A DNA stretch of 19,035 nt from an uncultured Paracoccaceae bacterium (GTDB lineage Bacteria; Pseudomonadota; Alphaproteobacteria; Rhodobacterales; Rhodobacteraceae). Under the pieces are notes generated by a model. It ran no database searches. It was not told the origin of the DNA and saw only the letters and a program-made list of their open reading frames with translations. Location: assembly GCA_937132145.1 (NCBI GenBank), contig CAKZNY010000173.1, forward strand, positions 1-19,035, read 5' to 3'. The position numbers and the translations under genes are program-made. This document shows positions 1-8,413 of the stretch, piece by piece (position 1 is the stretch's first letter; every line of letters starts with the position of its first letter).

Positions 1-877
1 TTTTATGTTGCAGTTTGTCCAGCAGGCTAAGGTCGTTGCAGCAATGCGCGTCCTCGATCGAAATCTGGTCGAAGGCGGCGGCATCAATGGCGGCACTTAG
101 CTGGTGATAACTGTCCGGATCGGCCTTTTTGTAATCGTGATCGTCCAGATGGTCGGGGTAACCGCAGCACATATGCACGATGCGGGTGACGGATTTGGGG
201 ACGCCGTGGAAGCACCGCTCCAGCCCCTCCATCCCGAATGCTAACGCGTCGTTAACCTTTCGGGCAAACAGGGGTTCATCGACTTGGATGTATTGGCAGC
301 CTGCATCGACCAGCGCGAGGATTTCCTTGTTAACCGTTTCCGCCAGCGCGGCGTTCAGCTTGGGGCGGTCGTCGTAGAAACAATCTGCCGTGGTGTCCAT
401 AATGGTTAACGGGCCGGGGAGGGTGAATTTCACCGGCACAGGGCTGACGTTCTGGCTGGCGCGCCAGTCGTGTGGGCCATAGGTTTTACCGCTGTGTGTG
501 ACCGCTTTGCGGATCGCCGGAAGGTCGGTTTCATAAGCGCCGTCGCGCAGTACGCGATGCTCCAGATTGTCGAAATCGAAGCCCTCAAGGTGGCGGCAAT
601 GGTAGTGGATGTAGTTCTCGCGGCGCACCTCGCCGTCGGTGGGGATGGTGATGCCGGCGCGAAGCTGGATGTCGATAACCTCTTTGGCGGCGCGGATAAA
701 CAGGGCCTCGTGGGCGTCTTTGTTCTTCGCTATATCGGCGGTGTAATCCCGCGTCGTTTGCGCGGTGTTCATACCGCCCGTTTCACGCGAATAGTCGAAC
801 CAGTCGCGCACCGGCACGTATTTTGGTTTCGGGAAGGCCCCCAATGTCGTCGTTTCAAGCGGTTTGTGACTGGTCAT
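1..877 (-). CDS. MetE C-terminal-domain-like methyltransferase (methionine synthase II family), 3' end outside the window
   Basis: The minus-strand reading frame is open from the ATG at 877-875 to the window edge (292 codons). Residues near 235-237 read H-M-C and a later 'ISIE' places a Glu near 275. These match three of the four zinc ligands of cobalamin-independent methionine synthase; the fourth, a Cys, would lie beyond the edge. The protein starts directly with a catalytic-type barrel ('TTTLGAFPKP' near residue 9, 'PTDGEVRRENY' near 80) and lacks the N-terminal half of full-length MetE. It is therefore a short core-MetE-like enzyme, not canonical MetE. The likely chemistry is zinc-activated thiol methylation, probably of homocysteine. 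The methyl donor is unknown, and other thiol transferases of the superfamily, such as epoxyalkane:coenzyme M transferase, share this fold. A GGGGA run about 5 bases before the ATG can serve as ribosome binding site. Family assignment is firm, exact reaction is not. Confidence 0.8.
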   Translation of the reverse strand, partial: MTSHKPLETTTLGAFPKPKYVPVRDWFDYSRETGGMNTAQTTRDYTADIAKNKDAHEALFIRAAKEVIDIQLRAGITIPTDGEVRRENYIHYHCRHLEGFDFDNLEHRVLRDGAYETDLPAIRKAVTHSGKTYGPHDWRASQNVSPVPVKFTLPGPLTIMDTTADCFYDDRPKLNAALAETVNKEILALVDAGCQYIQVDEPLFARKVNDALAFGMEGLERCFHGVPKSVTRIVHMCCGYPDHLDDHDYKKADPDSYHQLSAAIDAAAFDQISIEDAHCCNDLSLLDKLQHK

Positions 878-909
878 GACGTTCCCCGTCTATTGAGTAT
901 GCTGGCGTC

Positions 910-939
910 AAGCTAGCTTCGGGCGAAACCCCATGTCAA
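910..939 (-). promoter_or_regulatory. Candidate sigma70 promoter for the MetE-like gene, with a 10-bp palindrome over the -10
   Basis: On the minus strand a perfect TTGACA lies at 939-934, followed after 18 bases by TAGCTT at 915-910, which matches the -10 consensus at only three of six positions. The -10 lies inside the perfect palindrome AAGCTAGCTT (910-919), so a dimeric regulator could sit there. The ATG is 33 bases further on. The -35 is convincing and the -10 is weak. Confidence 0.35.
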
Positions 940-1012
940 CCAGATCCGCCATTATCGGGGGAAAGTGGTTTTCACGCTGGACCCGTCGAAACGGGCGCTA
1001 TACACAACATGT

Positions 1013-3268
1013 ATGGCAAAAAAGACTGATACCCCCGATATACCCGATGGTGGCGCGATGACGTCCGAACCCCTGCGCCGTGCGCTTGGTGATCGGTATT
1101 TGACGTATGCGCTGTCCACAATCATGAACCGTGCCTTGCCGGATGCGCGCGATGGCATGAAGCCCGTGCATCGCCGGATCATGTATGCCATGCGCGGGCT
1201 AAAGCTGGACCCGACGGGAAGCTACCGGAAATGCGCCAAGATTGTCGGCGAGGTGATGGGTACATATCACCCCCACGGCGATCAGGCGATTTACGATGCT
1301 TTGGCGCGGCTGGCGCAAGATTTTTCGGTGCGTTATCCGCTGGTCGACGGGCAGGGAAACTTCGGTAATATCGACGGTGATAACCCGGCGGCGCAGCGGT
1401 ATACGGAGGCGCGGTTAACCCACGCCGCTGTTGCGATGATGGAAGGTCTGTCCGAGGACGCGGTTGATTTTAAGGACAATTATGACGGCTCCGAGCGGGA
1501 ACCCGTGGTGCTGCCAGCCGCCTTTCCGCTACTTTTGGCGAATGGCTCAACCGGTATCGCGGTGGGCATGGCAACCAACATTCCGCCCCATAATATTGAC
1601 GAACTTTGCCTGGCGGCGCTGCATTTGATCAAATCCCCGAACGCGCGGGACGAGACCTTGGTAGAGCTGATCCCCGGGCCGGATTTCCCCACGGGCGGTG
1701 TGCTGGTGGAGCCGCGCGAAAACATTCTGAAGGCGTATGCAACGGGGCGGGGGTCTTTCCGGCTGCGCTCCAAATACGAGATCGAGGATCTTGGTCGCGG
1801 GATGTGGCAAATCGTGGTCACCGAAATTCCGTATCAGGTGCAAAAATCGAGGCTGATCGAGAAAATTGCCGAAATAATCAACGCAAAGAAAATTCCGATT
1901 CTGGCGGATGTTCGCGACGAGTCGGCCGAGGATATCCGGCTGGTTCTGGAGCCCCGCTCCAAGACGGTTGATCCGACAGTGCTGATGGAAACGCTGTTTA
2001 GGCAGACGGACCTCGAGGTTCGCTTTTCGATGAACATGAACGTGTTGATTGACGGGCGCACGCCGAAGGTCTCGACTTTGAAAGAGGTTCTGCGCGCGTT
2101 TATTGACCATCGCCGCGAGGTGTTGCTGCGACGCTCAAAGTTCCGGCTAGGCAAGATTGATGCGCGCCTCGAGGTGTTGGAGGGGTTCATTGTTGCCTTC
2201 CTTAACCTCGATCGCGTCATTGAAATCATCCGGTACGAGGACGAGGTTAAGCCAACATTAATGGCCGAATTCGAGCTGACCGATGTGCAGGCCGAGGCGA
2301 TTTTGAACATGCGGCTGCGCTCGTTGCGCAAGCTCGAGGAAATGGAACTGCGCAAGGAACGGGATGCCTTGCAAATTGAACGCGCCGAAATCGAAGACCT
2401 GTTGGACAGCGAAGACCTGCAATGGGCAAGGATTTCGAGCGAGCTGCGCGAGACCCGCAAGAAGTTTGGCAAGACGGCCGAGGGTGGCGCGCGCCGCACC
2501 GAGCTGGCCGATGCACCTGATTTTGAGGAAGTGCCGATCGAGGCGATGATCGAGCGCGAACCGATTACGGTTGTGTGTTCCGCGATGGGCTGGATCAGGG
2601 CGCTGAAGGGCCATGTGGCGCTGGATCAGGAACTGAAGTTCAAAGACGGTGACGAGGGGCGATTTATTTTCCACGCGGAAACCACCGACAAGATTGTGGC
2701 GTTTGCCAGTAACGGCCGTTTTTACACAATTGCGTGCTCCAACCTGCCCGGTGGGCGTGGCATGGGCGATCCGATCCGACTGATGGTCGATATGCCCAAC
2801 GAGGCCGCGATGGTCGATTTGTTCATCCATAAGGCGGGACGGAAATTGTTGATGGCGTCCTCGGCCGGGGATGGTTTTGTTGTGGCCGAGGATGACGTGA
2901 TCGCGCAAACGCGCAGCGGTCGGCAGGTGTTAAACGTCAAGGCGGGCGTGCGGGCGATGATTTGCAAACCAATCGACGGCGACCACGTGGCGTGCGTTGG
3001 CCTGAACCGCAAAGTGCTGATATTCCCGCTTTCCGAGCTGCCGGAAATGGGTCGCGGCAAGGGTGTGCGGTTGCAGAAATATGCCGATAAAGAGGGCGAG
3101 TTGTCGGATGCCAGAACGTTCAATCTGGCCGATGGTCTTAGCTGGAAAGACCCTGCCGGACGTACGCGTACGGAAACCGATTTGGGGGACTGGATGGGTA
3201 AACGTGCGGGCTCGGGGCGGATGGCGCCGCGTGGATTTCCTAGGGATAACAAATTTACGGAAGATTAA
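1013..3268 (+). CDS. parC: DNA topoisomerase IV subunit A
   Basis: This is the 751-residue catalytic subunit of topoisomerase IV. With ParE it decatenates daughter chromosomes by passing one duplex through a double-strand break. The N-terminal breakage-reunion domain has '[20 protein letters not shown]' near residue 29, the HPHGD motif at 86-90, and the active-site tyrosine Y130 in '[11 protein letters not shown]'. A long helical coiled-coil arm follows (roughly 380-480, rich in Arg/Glu/Leu), then a ParC-type C-terminal propeller region with '[10 protein letters not shown]' and '[11 protein letters not shown]' repeats. I chose the ATG at 1013 over a GTG at 965 because the 16 extra residues are not conserved in character and the family N-terminus fits MAKK. 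No clear Shine-Dalgarno precedes it. It is ParC rather than GyrA on its length and lack of the GyrA-type tail. Position 91, equivalent to Ser80 of E. coli ParC, is Gln. Confidence 0.93.
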   Translation: MAKKTDTPDIPDGGAMTSEPLRRALGDRYLTYALSTIMNRALPDARDGMKPVHRRIMYAMRGLKLDPTGSYRKCAKIVGEVMGTYHPHGDQAIYDALARLAQDFSVRYPLVDGQGNFGNIDGDNPAAQRYTEARLTHAAVAMMEGLSEDAVDFKDNYDGSEREPVVLPAAFPLLLANGSTGIAVGMATNIPPHNIDELCLAALHLIKSPNARDETLVELIPGPDFPTGGVLVEPRENILKAYATGRGSFRLRSKYEIEDLGRGMWQIVVTEIPYQVQKSRLIEKIAEIINAKKIPILADVRDESAEDIRLVLEPRSKTVDPTVLMETLFRQTDLEVRFSMNMNVLIDGRTPKVSTLKEVLRAFIDHRREVLLRRSKFRLGKIDARLEVLEGFIVAFLNLDRVIEIIRYEDEVKPTLMAEFELTDVQAEAILNMRLRSLRKLEEMELRKERDALQIERAEIEDLLDSEDLQWARISSELRETRKKFGKTAEGGARRTELADAPDFEEVPIEAMIEREPITVVCSAMGWIRALKGHVALDQELKFKDGDEGRFIFHAETTDKIVAFASNGRFYTIACSNLPGGRGMGDPIRLMVDMPNEAAMVDLFIHKAGRKLLMASSAGDGFVVAEDDVIAQTRSGRQVLNVKAGVRAMICKPIDGDHVACVGLNRKVLIFPLSELPEMGRGKGVRLQKYADKEGELSDARTFNLADGLSWKDPAGRTRTETDLGDWMGKRAGSGRMAPRGFPRDNKFTED

Positions 3269-3271
3269 AGC

Positions 3272-4036
3272 ATGGGCGAAAAACTGGTTTTGGTGACGGG
3301 CGCTGCACGGGGAATCGGGCTGGCAACGACACGGAAGTTTTTAGCTGAAGGCTGGCGTGTGGCGATGCTGGACACCGATGCGGGCACGTTGAAAGCGGCG
3401 CTTGAAACGCTGGGCGTGCCGGACGACACCATGATGATCGAGGCCGATGTATCCGTGCCGGAACAGGTTGCCGCGGGCATACAGGCCATCGAAAACCGTT
3501 TCGGGCGGTTGGATGCGCTGGTGAACAATGCGGGTATTGCGGATTTCCAGTCGATTGCGGATACGGATATTGAAACATGGTCGCGGATCATGGCGGTCAA
3601 CCTGACGGGCCCGTTTATCTGCACCAAGGCCTGCACGCCTTTGTTGTTGAAACGAGGCGGCGCGGTGGTGAACATCGCCTCGATCTCCGGTCTGCGGGCC
3701 AGCACTTTGCGTGTGGCTTACGGCACCAGCAAGGCGGGGCTTATTCACCTGACCAAACAGCTGGCCGTCGAGCTCGGCAATCAGGGCATCCGCGTGAACG
3801 CCGTCGCGCCCGGCCCCGTGGATACGGAGATGGCCAAGAAAGTCCACAGCGCTGAAATCCGCGCGGATTATCATGACGTAATACCGCTTAACCGATACGG
3901 CCTTGAAGAGGAGATCGCCGAGGCGATTTTCTTCCTGTCCTGCGACAAAGCCAGTTACATAAACGGGCAGGTGCTGGCAGTTGACGGCGGGTTTGAATCC
4001 GCAGGCATCGGTCTTACCTCGCTTCGTAAGGAGTGA
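3272..4036 (+). CDS. Short-chain dehydrogenase/reductase (SDR family, classical type)
   Basis: A 254-residue cytoplasmic NAD(P)-dependent oxidoreductase of classical SDR length. Motifs appear in the expected order: the cofactor glycine motif TGAARGIG at 9-16, an acidic Asp near 34-36 ('MLDTD') that would favour NAD over NADP, NNAG at 85-88, active-site Asn110, Ser137, and Tyr150/Lys154 in YGTSK. The PGPVDTEM stretch near 180-187 is the usual post-catalytic loop, and 'INGQVLAVDGGF' closes the fold. The substrate cannot be read from the sequence. The gene begins 3 bases after the parC stop, with GGAAG about 8 bases ahead of the ATG, so the two are probably co-transcribed. That link looks positional rather than functional. 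Confidence 0.9.
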   Translation: MGEKLVLVTGAARGIGLATTRKFLAEGWRVAMLDTDAGTLKAALETLGVPDDTMMIEADVSVPEQVAAGIQAIENRFGRLDALVNNAGIADFQSIADTDIETWSRIMAVNLTGPFICTKACTPLLLKRGGAVVNIASISGLRASTLRVAYGTSKAGLIHLTKQLAVELGNQGIRVNAVAPGPVDTEMAKKVHSAEIRADYHDVIPLNRYGLEEEIAEAIFFLSCDKASYINGQVLAVDGGFESAGIGLTSLRKE

Positions 4037-4089
4037 CGGCAGGGGCAGTTTGTCTTGCTAAAGTTAGGAGATAGGGATTATCTTTTAGC

Positions 4090-5009
4090 ATGGCGCACGC
4101 AGTATTCATTCAAAACCCGGTCTCAATTTATAAAGACTCGCCAGGCAAGGTTTACCATTTCCCCAAACGTTATCTTAATATGGTTGAAGAAACCGTAGGC
4201 GATTGGGTCGTGTTTTACGAAAGCCGCAAAGGGGCATTCGGCTATGTCTCGATTCAAAAAGTTCGAAACATTCTACCGGACCCCGATCAAGCTGCACACT
4301 ATTTCGCATTTCTCGAACCCTCAACGGAATGGACTTTCGAGCATGTCGTTCCGCGCTCAGCACCCGATGGAATTGCAATCGAGAGGTCATTGCGCGGGGC
4401 CGTGGTCGGCCAATCTCAGGCGGTGTAAGTGTTTCAGCGGTGCGGCGATTATCCGAACAGGAGTTTATGGAGATTTTTGATCTCGGGATGAAAGAGTTAA
4501 CGGGGCCAGAGGCTATGCCTCGGGATGAAAGTGCTGAAGTAAATGCGTTAGGGTTGGCGGAAGATCAGGCTATTTTTGAACATGCGCCTTTATCAAAAAT
4601 TCGCCCTGAAATTCTTATGTCTCGAAAATATCGAGACCCGTCATTCGCGCGACAGGTGAAGGCCGCTTATAAGGGGCGGTGCGCTATTTCAGGGCTGGAA
4701 TTAAGAAACGGTGGCGGCCGGCCTGAGGTCGAGGCCGCGCATATTCGTCCCGTTAAGAACGAGGGGCCCGATACAGTCAGGAACGGGTTAGCCCTTTCGG
4801 GAACGCTTCACTGGATGTTTGATCGAGGGCTGATTTCAGTATCGGAGAATTATGAAATCCTGATATCCCATAACAAGGTACCACAGGAAACGGTTGCGCG
4901 ATTAATCGCACCCGAGCAACGATTGTTGTTACCGGACAACCCGAGGTTCCATCCACACCCGGAATATTTGCGATATCATCGGGAAGAAGTTTTCGGGCAG
5001 GTCGCTTAA
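4090..5009 (+). pseudogene. HNH endonuclease-family protein, split by a one-base frameshift
   Basis: The N-terminal part reads from ATG 4090 (MAHAVFIQNPVSIY...) and hits a stop at 4426-4428. The C-terminal part continues in the -1 frame to the stop at 5007-5009. Inserting one base between 4402 and 4403 would join them into about 306 residues, giving a run such as 'LRGADGRPISGGVSVSAVRRL' that fits my recollection of intact Rhodobacteraceae homologues. The C-terminal part carries an HNH_2-like core: Cys at 4680-4682, the 'EVEAAHIRP' motif with His at 4740-4742, and 'NGLALSGTLHWMFD' at 4782-4823. All of these are intact. The N-terminal domain has no function I can name. No slippery heptamer is visible at the break, so programmed frameshifting is unlikely. 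The choices are a recent pseudogene, a sequencing error, or two separately translated pieces. The family role could be a restriction-like nuclease; the target is unknown. Confidence 0.75.
4459..4469 (+). promoter_or_regulatory. Possible internal ribosome binding site and start for the HNH half
   Basis: AGGAG at 4459-4463 precedes an in-frame ATG at 4467-4469 by only 3 bases, in the frame of the C-terminal HNH part. If used it would give a 180-residue protein holding the whole HNH core, so the frameshift need not abolish nuclease production. The spacing is shorter than ideal, so this is a weak call. Confidence 0.25.
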
Positions 5010-5016
5010 GAAAAAC

Positions 5017-5091
5017 GATTTCATCGCAATGCTGAATCATTATCCTATTTAACGTAGATGAAATCAGCGTTACCTTGATGAAAATGCTGAA
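5017..5091. repeat. Paired inverted and direct repeats upstream of the acyl-CoA ligase gene
   Basis: GATTTCATC at 5017-5025 has its exact reverse complement GATGAAATC at 5057-5065, and a partial third copy GATGAAAA at 5077-5084. AATGCTGAA occurs twice in direct orientation, at 5028-5036 and 5083-5091. All of these lie in the 97-base gap between the HNH stop and the acyl-CoA ligase ATG. Such clustering suggests an operator region for a transcription factor controlling the ligase gene. A long-range RNA stem or chance in a short AT-rich gap are alternatives. Confidence 0.45.
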
Positions 5092-5106
5092 GCCACGGAG
5101 ACATTC

Positions 5107-6723
5107 ATGACCCACGCCCATATGACCTTGCCCAAAACGGCTGCAAACTACGTGCCGTTGTCGCCCGTTTCCTTCATGAACAGTGCGGCGCGGACGTTCC
5201 CGAACCACACGGCGGTGATTTATGGGGACATTCGGCGCAGCTGGTCACAGACGTATGCGCGGTGCCGGCAGTTGGCCTCGGCGTTGACCAAGGCGGGGCT
5301 GCAAGCGGGCGATGTTGTGGGCTACATGGCGATGAATACGCCAGAGCTTTACGAGGGTCATTTCGGAGTTCCCATGGCGGGTATGGTGTTGAACGCGCTG
5401 AACTATCGCCTCGATGCCAAGACGATTGCGTATATTATTGACCATGCGCAGATCAAGCTGCTGATCACGGATCGGGAGTTTTCGGATACGGTGAAAGCGG
5501 CGGTTGAAATGGCCGATGGCGCACCGATTTTGATCGACATTGACGACCCTGATGCTTCGGGCGGCGAGTTGCTGGGCGCGCAGAATTACGAGGATTTCAT
5601 CGCGGGCGGTGACCCCGATTTTGCCTATGAAGGCCCGGCGGACGAGTGGGATACCATCAGCATCAACTACACCTCCGGCACGACAGGCAATCCCAAGGGC
5701 GTCGTTTACCATTATCGCGGCGCGTATCTGAACGCGCTTGGCAACACGCTGGAATGGAATATGGCGGCGCATCCGGTCTATCTATGGACGCTGCCGATGT
5801 TCCACTGCAACGGCTGGTGTTTCCCGTGGACGGTCGCGGCAAAAGCGGGCACGAATGTTTGTATCCGCAAGGTGACGGCCGCGAATATCTATAACAATAT
5901 TGCGGATCATCGCGTCGATCACCTGTGTGGCGCGCCGATTGTTCTTGGTTTTATGATCAACGCCGGAGCCAACAAACGTCCCTTCGATCATTTGTGCAAG
6001 GTGATGACAGCGGCAGCGCCTCCGCCTGCGAAAGTTTTGCAATCCATGAAGGAAGAGGGGTTCGATGTAACCCACGCTTATGGCCTGACGGAGACTTACG
6101 GCCCGGCCGTTTCTTGTGCATGGCACGAGGAATGGAATGATCTGCCGATTGGCAAACAGGCGAATTTGAAGGCGCGTCAAGGGGTGGGTTATGTGGTGCA
6201 GGAAGACACCAAAGTGCTGGACCCTGAAACGATGGTCGAGGTTCCGCATGACGGCGAAACCATGGGCGAGGTGATGATGCGGGGCAACATCGCCATGAAG
6301 GGGTATCTGGATAATCCGGCGGCTACGGACGAGGCGTTTAGGGGGGGCTGGTTCCACACCGGCGATCTGGGCGTGGTGCATCCTGACGGCTATATCCAGC
6401 TTCGCGATCGCGCCAAGGACATCATTATTTCGGGAGGCGAGAACATCTCGTCCATCGAAATCGAGAGCTGCTTATACGAGCACCCCGCGGTTTTGGCCTG
6501 TGCTGTGGTGGCGCGCCCTGACGATAAATGGGGCGAAACGCCTTGTGCATTTGTGGAACTGAAGCCGGATATGCAGGCAACAGAGGCCGAGATTATCGCC
6601 CATTGCCGCGAACATCTGGCACGCTTCAAAGTCCCGAAAATGGTGGTGTTTATGGAGGTGCCGAAGACCTCGACCGGTAAAATCCAGAAGGTACCTTTAC
6701 GAGAGTTGGCGAAGGAACTTTAG
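5107..6723 (+). CDS. AMP-forming acyl-CoA ligase (ANL superfamily)
   Basis: A 538-residue cytosolic enzyme that would activate a carboxylic acid with ATP to an acyl-adenylate and then transfer it to CoA. All core motifs are visible: the phosphate-binding loop YTSGTTGNPKGV at 188-199, the adenine-binding motif AYGLTE at 324-329, FHTGD ending in Asp420, the hinge RDRAKDIIISGGENIS at 433-448, and the catalytic lysine Lys525 in KTSTGKIQK. The overall pattern resembles the medium/long-chain fatty acid and plant acyl-activating (AAE1/BZO) branch more than acetyl-CoA synthetase, but the acid substrate cannot be assigned. GGAG at 5097-5100 sits 6 bases before the ATG. The gene appears to be a single transcription unit: a repeat-rich upstream region precedes it and a strong terminator follows. 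Confidence 0.9.
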   Translation: MTHAHMTLPKTAANYVPLSPVSFMNSAARTFPNHTAVIYGDIRRSWSQTYARCRQLASALTKAGLQAGDVVGYMAMNTPELYEGHFGVPMAGMVLNALNYRLDAKTIAYIIDHAQIKLLITDREFSDTVKAAVEMADGAPILIDIDDPDASGGELLGAQNYEDFIAGGDPDFAYEGPADEWDTISINYTSGTTGNPKGVVYHYRGAYLNALGNTLEWNMAAHPVYLWTLPMFHCNGWCFPWTVAAKAGTNVCIRKVTAANIYNNIADHRVDHLCGAPIVLGFMINAGANKRPFDHLCKVMTAAAPPPAKVLQSMKEEGFDVTHAYGLTETYGPAVSCAWHEEWNDLPIGKQANLKARQGVGYVVQEDTKVLDPETMVEVPHDGETMGEVMMRGNIAMKGYLDNPAATDEAFRGGWFHTGDLGVVHPDGYIQLRDRAKDIIISGGENISSIEIESCLYEHPAVLACAVVARPDDKWGETPCAFVELKPDMQATEAEIIAHCREHLARFKVPKMVVFMEVPKTSTGKIQKVPLRELAKEL

Positions 6724-6737
6724 ACACTACAACAACA

Positions 6738-6769
6738 AAACGGCCCCGCAAATCAATGCGGGGCCGTTT
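6738..6769. terminator. Bidirectional rho-independent terminator
   Basis: AAACGGCCCCGC (6738-6749) and GCGGGGCCGTTT (6758-6769) form a perfect 12-bp stem with an 8-base loop. T-rich sequence follows on the plus strand, and the A-rich sequence upstream becomes a T-rich tail on the minus strand. It lies between the convergent acyl-CoA ligase and soeC genes, 15 bases after the first and 22 bases after the second, and can end both transcripts. Confidence 0.93.
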
Positions 6770-6791
6770 GTATTTTAGCCGTTAAGCAGTG

Positions 6792-7667
6792 TTAGCGTTG
6801 GCCGTAATACAGCCCGACAACATGTTCGGCTTCGGCGAAGAACAACCAGCGTTGGGTGAACAGGCCGACGAGGTGGATCAGGATCACGATCAGCGCGACC
6901 ATGTGGCCAGCATCAAGGGCCAGCAACAGAACTGCGGGGATTAGCGAGCCGAGCGTTAACGCGATGATCCGCAGTTTCAGGATGTGTTTGCGGCCAATGA
7001 CGTGGATCATTTCGCTCATCAAATAGTTGGAGCCGGTGTGTGGTTTCTCTAGCAATCGTACTTTGCCGAGGAACCCCAGACCCGTGGCCGTGCCCATATC
7101 CGAGCCGGCTTTGGCGAATGCGCCGTCACCCTGAACCCAAGTTACGATCTGTGCAATGGCCAGTGCCAGCATCAGCCAGCCTGCCAGCGCGACTTGTGTT
7201 GTCAGCAATGCGCCGCCTGCAAAACCGTATAAAAGGTACAGAACTGCGGTCATTGGTGTGTGCCAGCGCGGGACAGATTTCATCTGCGCGTAGATCATCG
7301 AGGTGCTGAAGATGGTTAACACCGACAGGAACGCGGCAACGTAGCCCAAGACCGGGATGCGGTTATCCATGAAAATCCATAGCAAGGCGTAGATGCCGAA
7401 CAGGCCCATTGCTGCCATCGACAGGATGCCTTCGCGCGAAAGCCAGCTTGAACGCCACTGCGAGAAAGCCATGAGGAAGCGTTCAGGGTGGCCGAGGTGG
7501 AACAGCGAGGACAACAATCCCCCGCCTGCCAGCGCGAAAGAGATGGCGACGAACACGAACGCCACCCAGCCCGATACGTCCAGCATGCCAAGCCCGAGGA
7601 ACACCATCATGCCAAAACCAAGGCCTGAAAGTGCGGTGAAGATGATGACGGAAGTTGCTGGATGCAT
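6792..7667 (-). CDS. soeC: DmsC-type membrane anchor of a molybdoenzyme, probable sulfite dehydrogenase subunit SoeC
   Basis: A 291-residue integral membrane protein with about eight hydrophobic helices (first near residues 4-26, last near 262-283). It carries the DmsC-family signature 'HLGHPERF' after helix 2 and 'SWLSRE' before helix 3. In this family the anchor binds the quinone site and takes electrons from the four-cluster subunit, with no haem of its own. Its start overlaps the soeB stop by one base (TGATG), with GGAGA 8 bases upstream, so translation is coupled. As last gene of the operon it ends just before the bidirectional terminator. The specific Soe name comes from the whole operon, in particular the catalytic subunit without a Tat signal. 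From this protein alone, any DmsC-like anchor would fit. Confidence 0.8.
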   Translation of the reverse strand: MHPATSVIIFTALSGLGFGMMVFLGLGMLDVSGWVAFVFVAISFALAGGGLLSSLFHLGHPERFLMAFSQWRSSWLSREGILSMAAMGLFGIYALLWIFMDNRIPVLGYVAAFLSVLTIFSTSMIYAQMKSVPRWHTPMTAVLYLLYGFAGGALLTTQVALAGWLMLALAIAQIVTWVQGDGAFAKAGSDMGTATGLGFLGKVRLLEKPHTGSNYLMSEMIHVIGRKHILKLRIIALTLGSLIPAVLLLALDAGHMVALIVILIHLVGLFTQRWLFFAEAEHVVGLYYGQR

Positions 7668-8413
7668 CAGAGTTTCTCCAATGTACGGTCAAGCCAGCCG
7701 AGGAAACCACCGGTCTCTTCGGGTTGACGGGCGAGAAGGGGGGCGAGGATGTTGGTTTCCTCGATGTCGGCTTTGGGGCGCGGCGGTAGGTATTTGTTAA
7801 CCGGCTTGGTGCCTTGTTCAGGCATCAGATCAAACCCGCTACGCTCTGCCGTCAGGATCGACACGTTGCTTTCAGGATCGGCAAAATCACCGAAGTGGCG
7901 TGCACCGGCGGGGCAGGTGCGAACGCATGATGGAACGCGGTCTTCTTCGGGGATGTTCTCGTTGTAAATCCGGTCCACACACAGCGTGCATTTCTTCATT
8001 ACCCCCTCGGCGGCGTCCATTTCACGCGCACCGTATGGGCAGGCCCAAGCACATAGGCCGCAACCGATGCAGGCGTCCTCGTTTACCAGAACGATGCCGT
8101 CTTCAACACGTTTATAGCTGGCACCGGTTGGGCAAACGGTGACGCAAGGGGCGTCCTCGCAATGCAGGCAGGATTTCGGGAAATGGATTACCTGTGCGGG
8201 CTTGTTTTCCTTCTGAACCTCGAACGTATGCACGCGGTTAAGGAAGGTGCCGCTCGGGTCTGCGCCGTAGGCATCCATGTCGGACAGCGGCGCGCCATAG
8301 TTGCTCGTGTTCCATTCCTTGCAGGAAATCACACAGGCATGGCAGCCAACGCAGGTGTCCAGATCAATGACCAGACCCAGTTTTTTCTCGGTGGATTTTG
8401 GTAAAGTGGTCAT
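7667..8413 (-). CDS. soeB: Four-cluster [4Fe-4S] electron-transfer subunit, probable sulfite dehydrogenase subunit SoeB
   Basis: A 248-residue ferredoxin-like subunit of the DmsB/NrfC type, with sixteen cysteines in four groups: C21/24/27/31, C82/85/90/94, C115/118/121/125 and C142/145/163/167. All four cluster sites are complete, so it should hold four [4Fe-4S] centres that carry electrons from the molybdenum subunit to the membrane anchor. There is no signal peptide, consistent with a cytoplasmic location. I start at ATG 8413 rather than a GTG two codons earlier, because AAGGAG lies 5 bases before this ATG. The ATG overlaps the soeA stop in an ATGA arrangement. The tail beyond residue about 200 is proline-rich and probably contacts the partner subunits. 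Confidence 0.85.
   Translation of the reverse strand: MTTLPKSTEKKLGLVIDLDTCVGCHACVISCKEWNTSNYGAPLSDMDAYGADPSGTFLNRVHTFEVQKENKPAQVIHFPKSCLHCEDAPCVTVCPTGASYKRVEDGIVLVNEDACIGCGLCAWACPYGAREMDAAEGVMKKCTLCVDRIYNENIPEEDRVPSCVRTCPAGARHFGDFADPESNVSILTAERSGFDLMPEQGTKPVNKYLPPRPKADIEETNILAPLLARQPEETGGFLGWLDRTLEKL

Noticed and set aside
982..995. CCCGT-CGAA-ACGGG hairpin just upstream of the parC ATG.
   Set aside because: A 5-bp stem with no T-run or known leader pattern; too short to call a terminator, riboswitch or operator.
4203..4400. Upstream part of the frame that leads into the HNH C-terminal half, starting at an ATG at 4203.
   Set aside because: The first 65 or so residues are a shadow of the HNH N-terminal frame and show no family character; only the part after about 4401 is real coding sequence in this frame.
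4390..4410. Programmed -1 ribosomal frameshift in the HNH gene.
   Set aside because: No X-XXY-YYZ heptamer is present in the zero frame near the break and no strong downstream pseudoknot is apparent.
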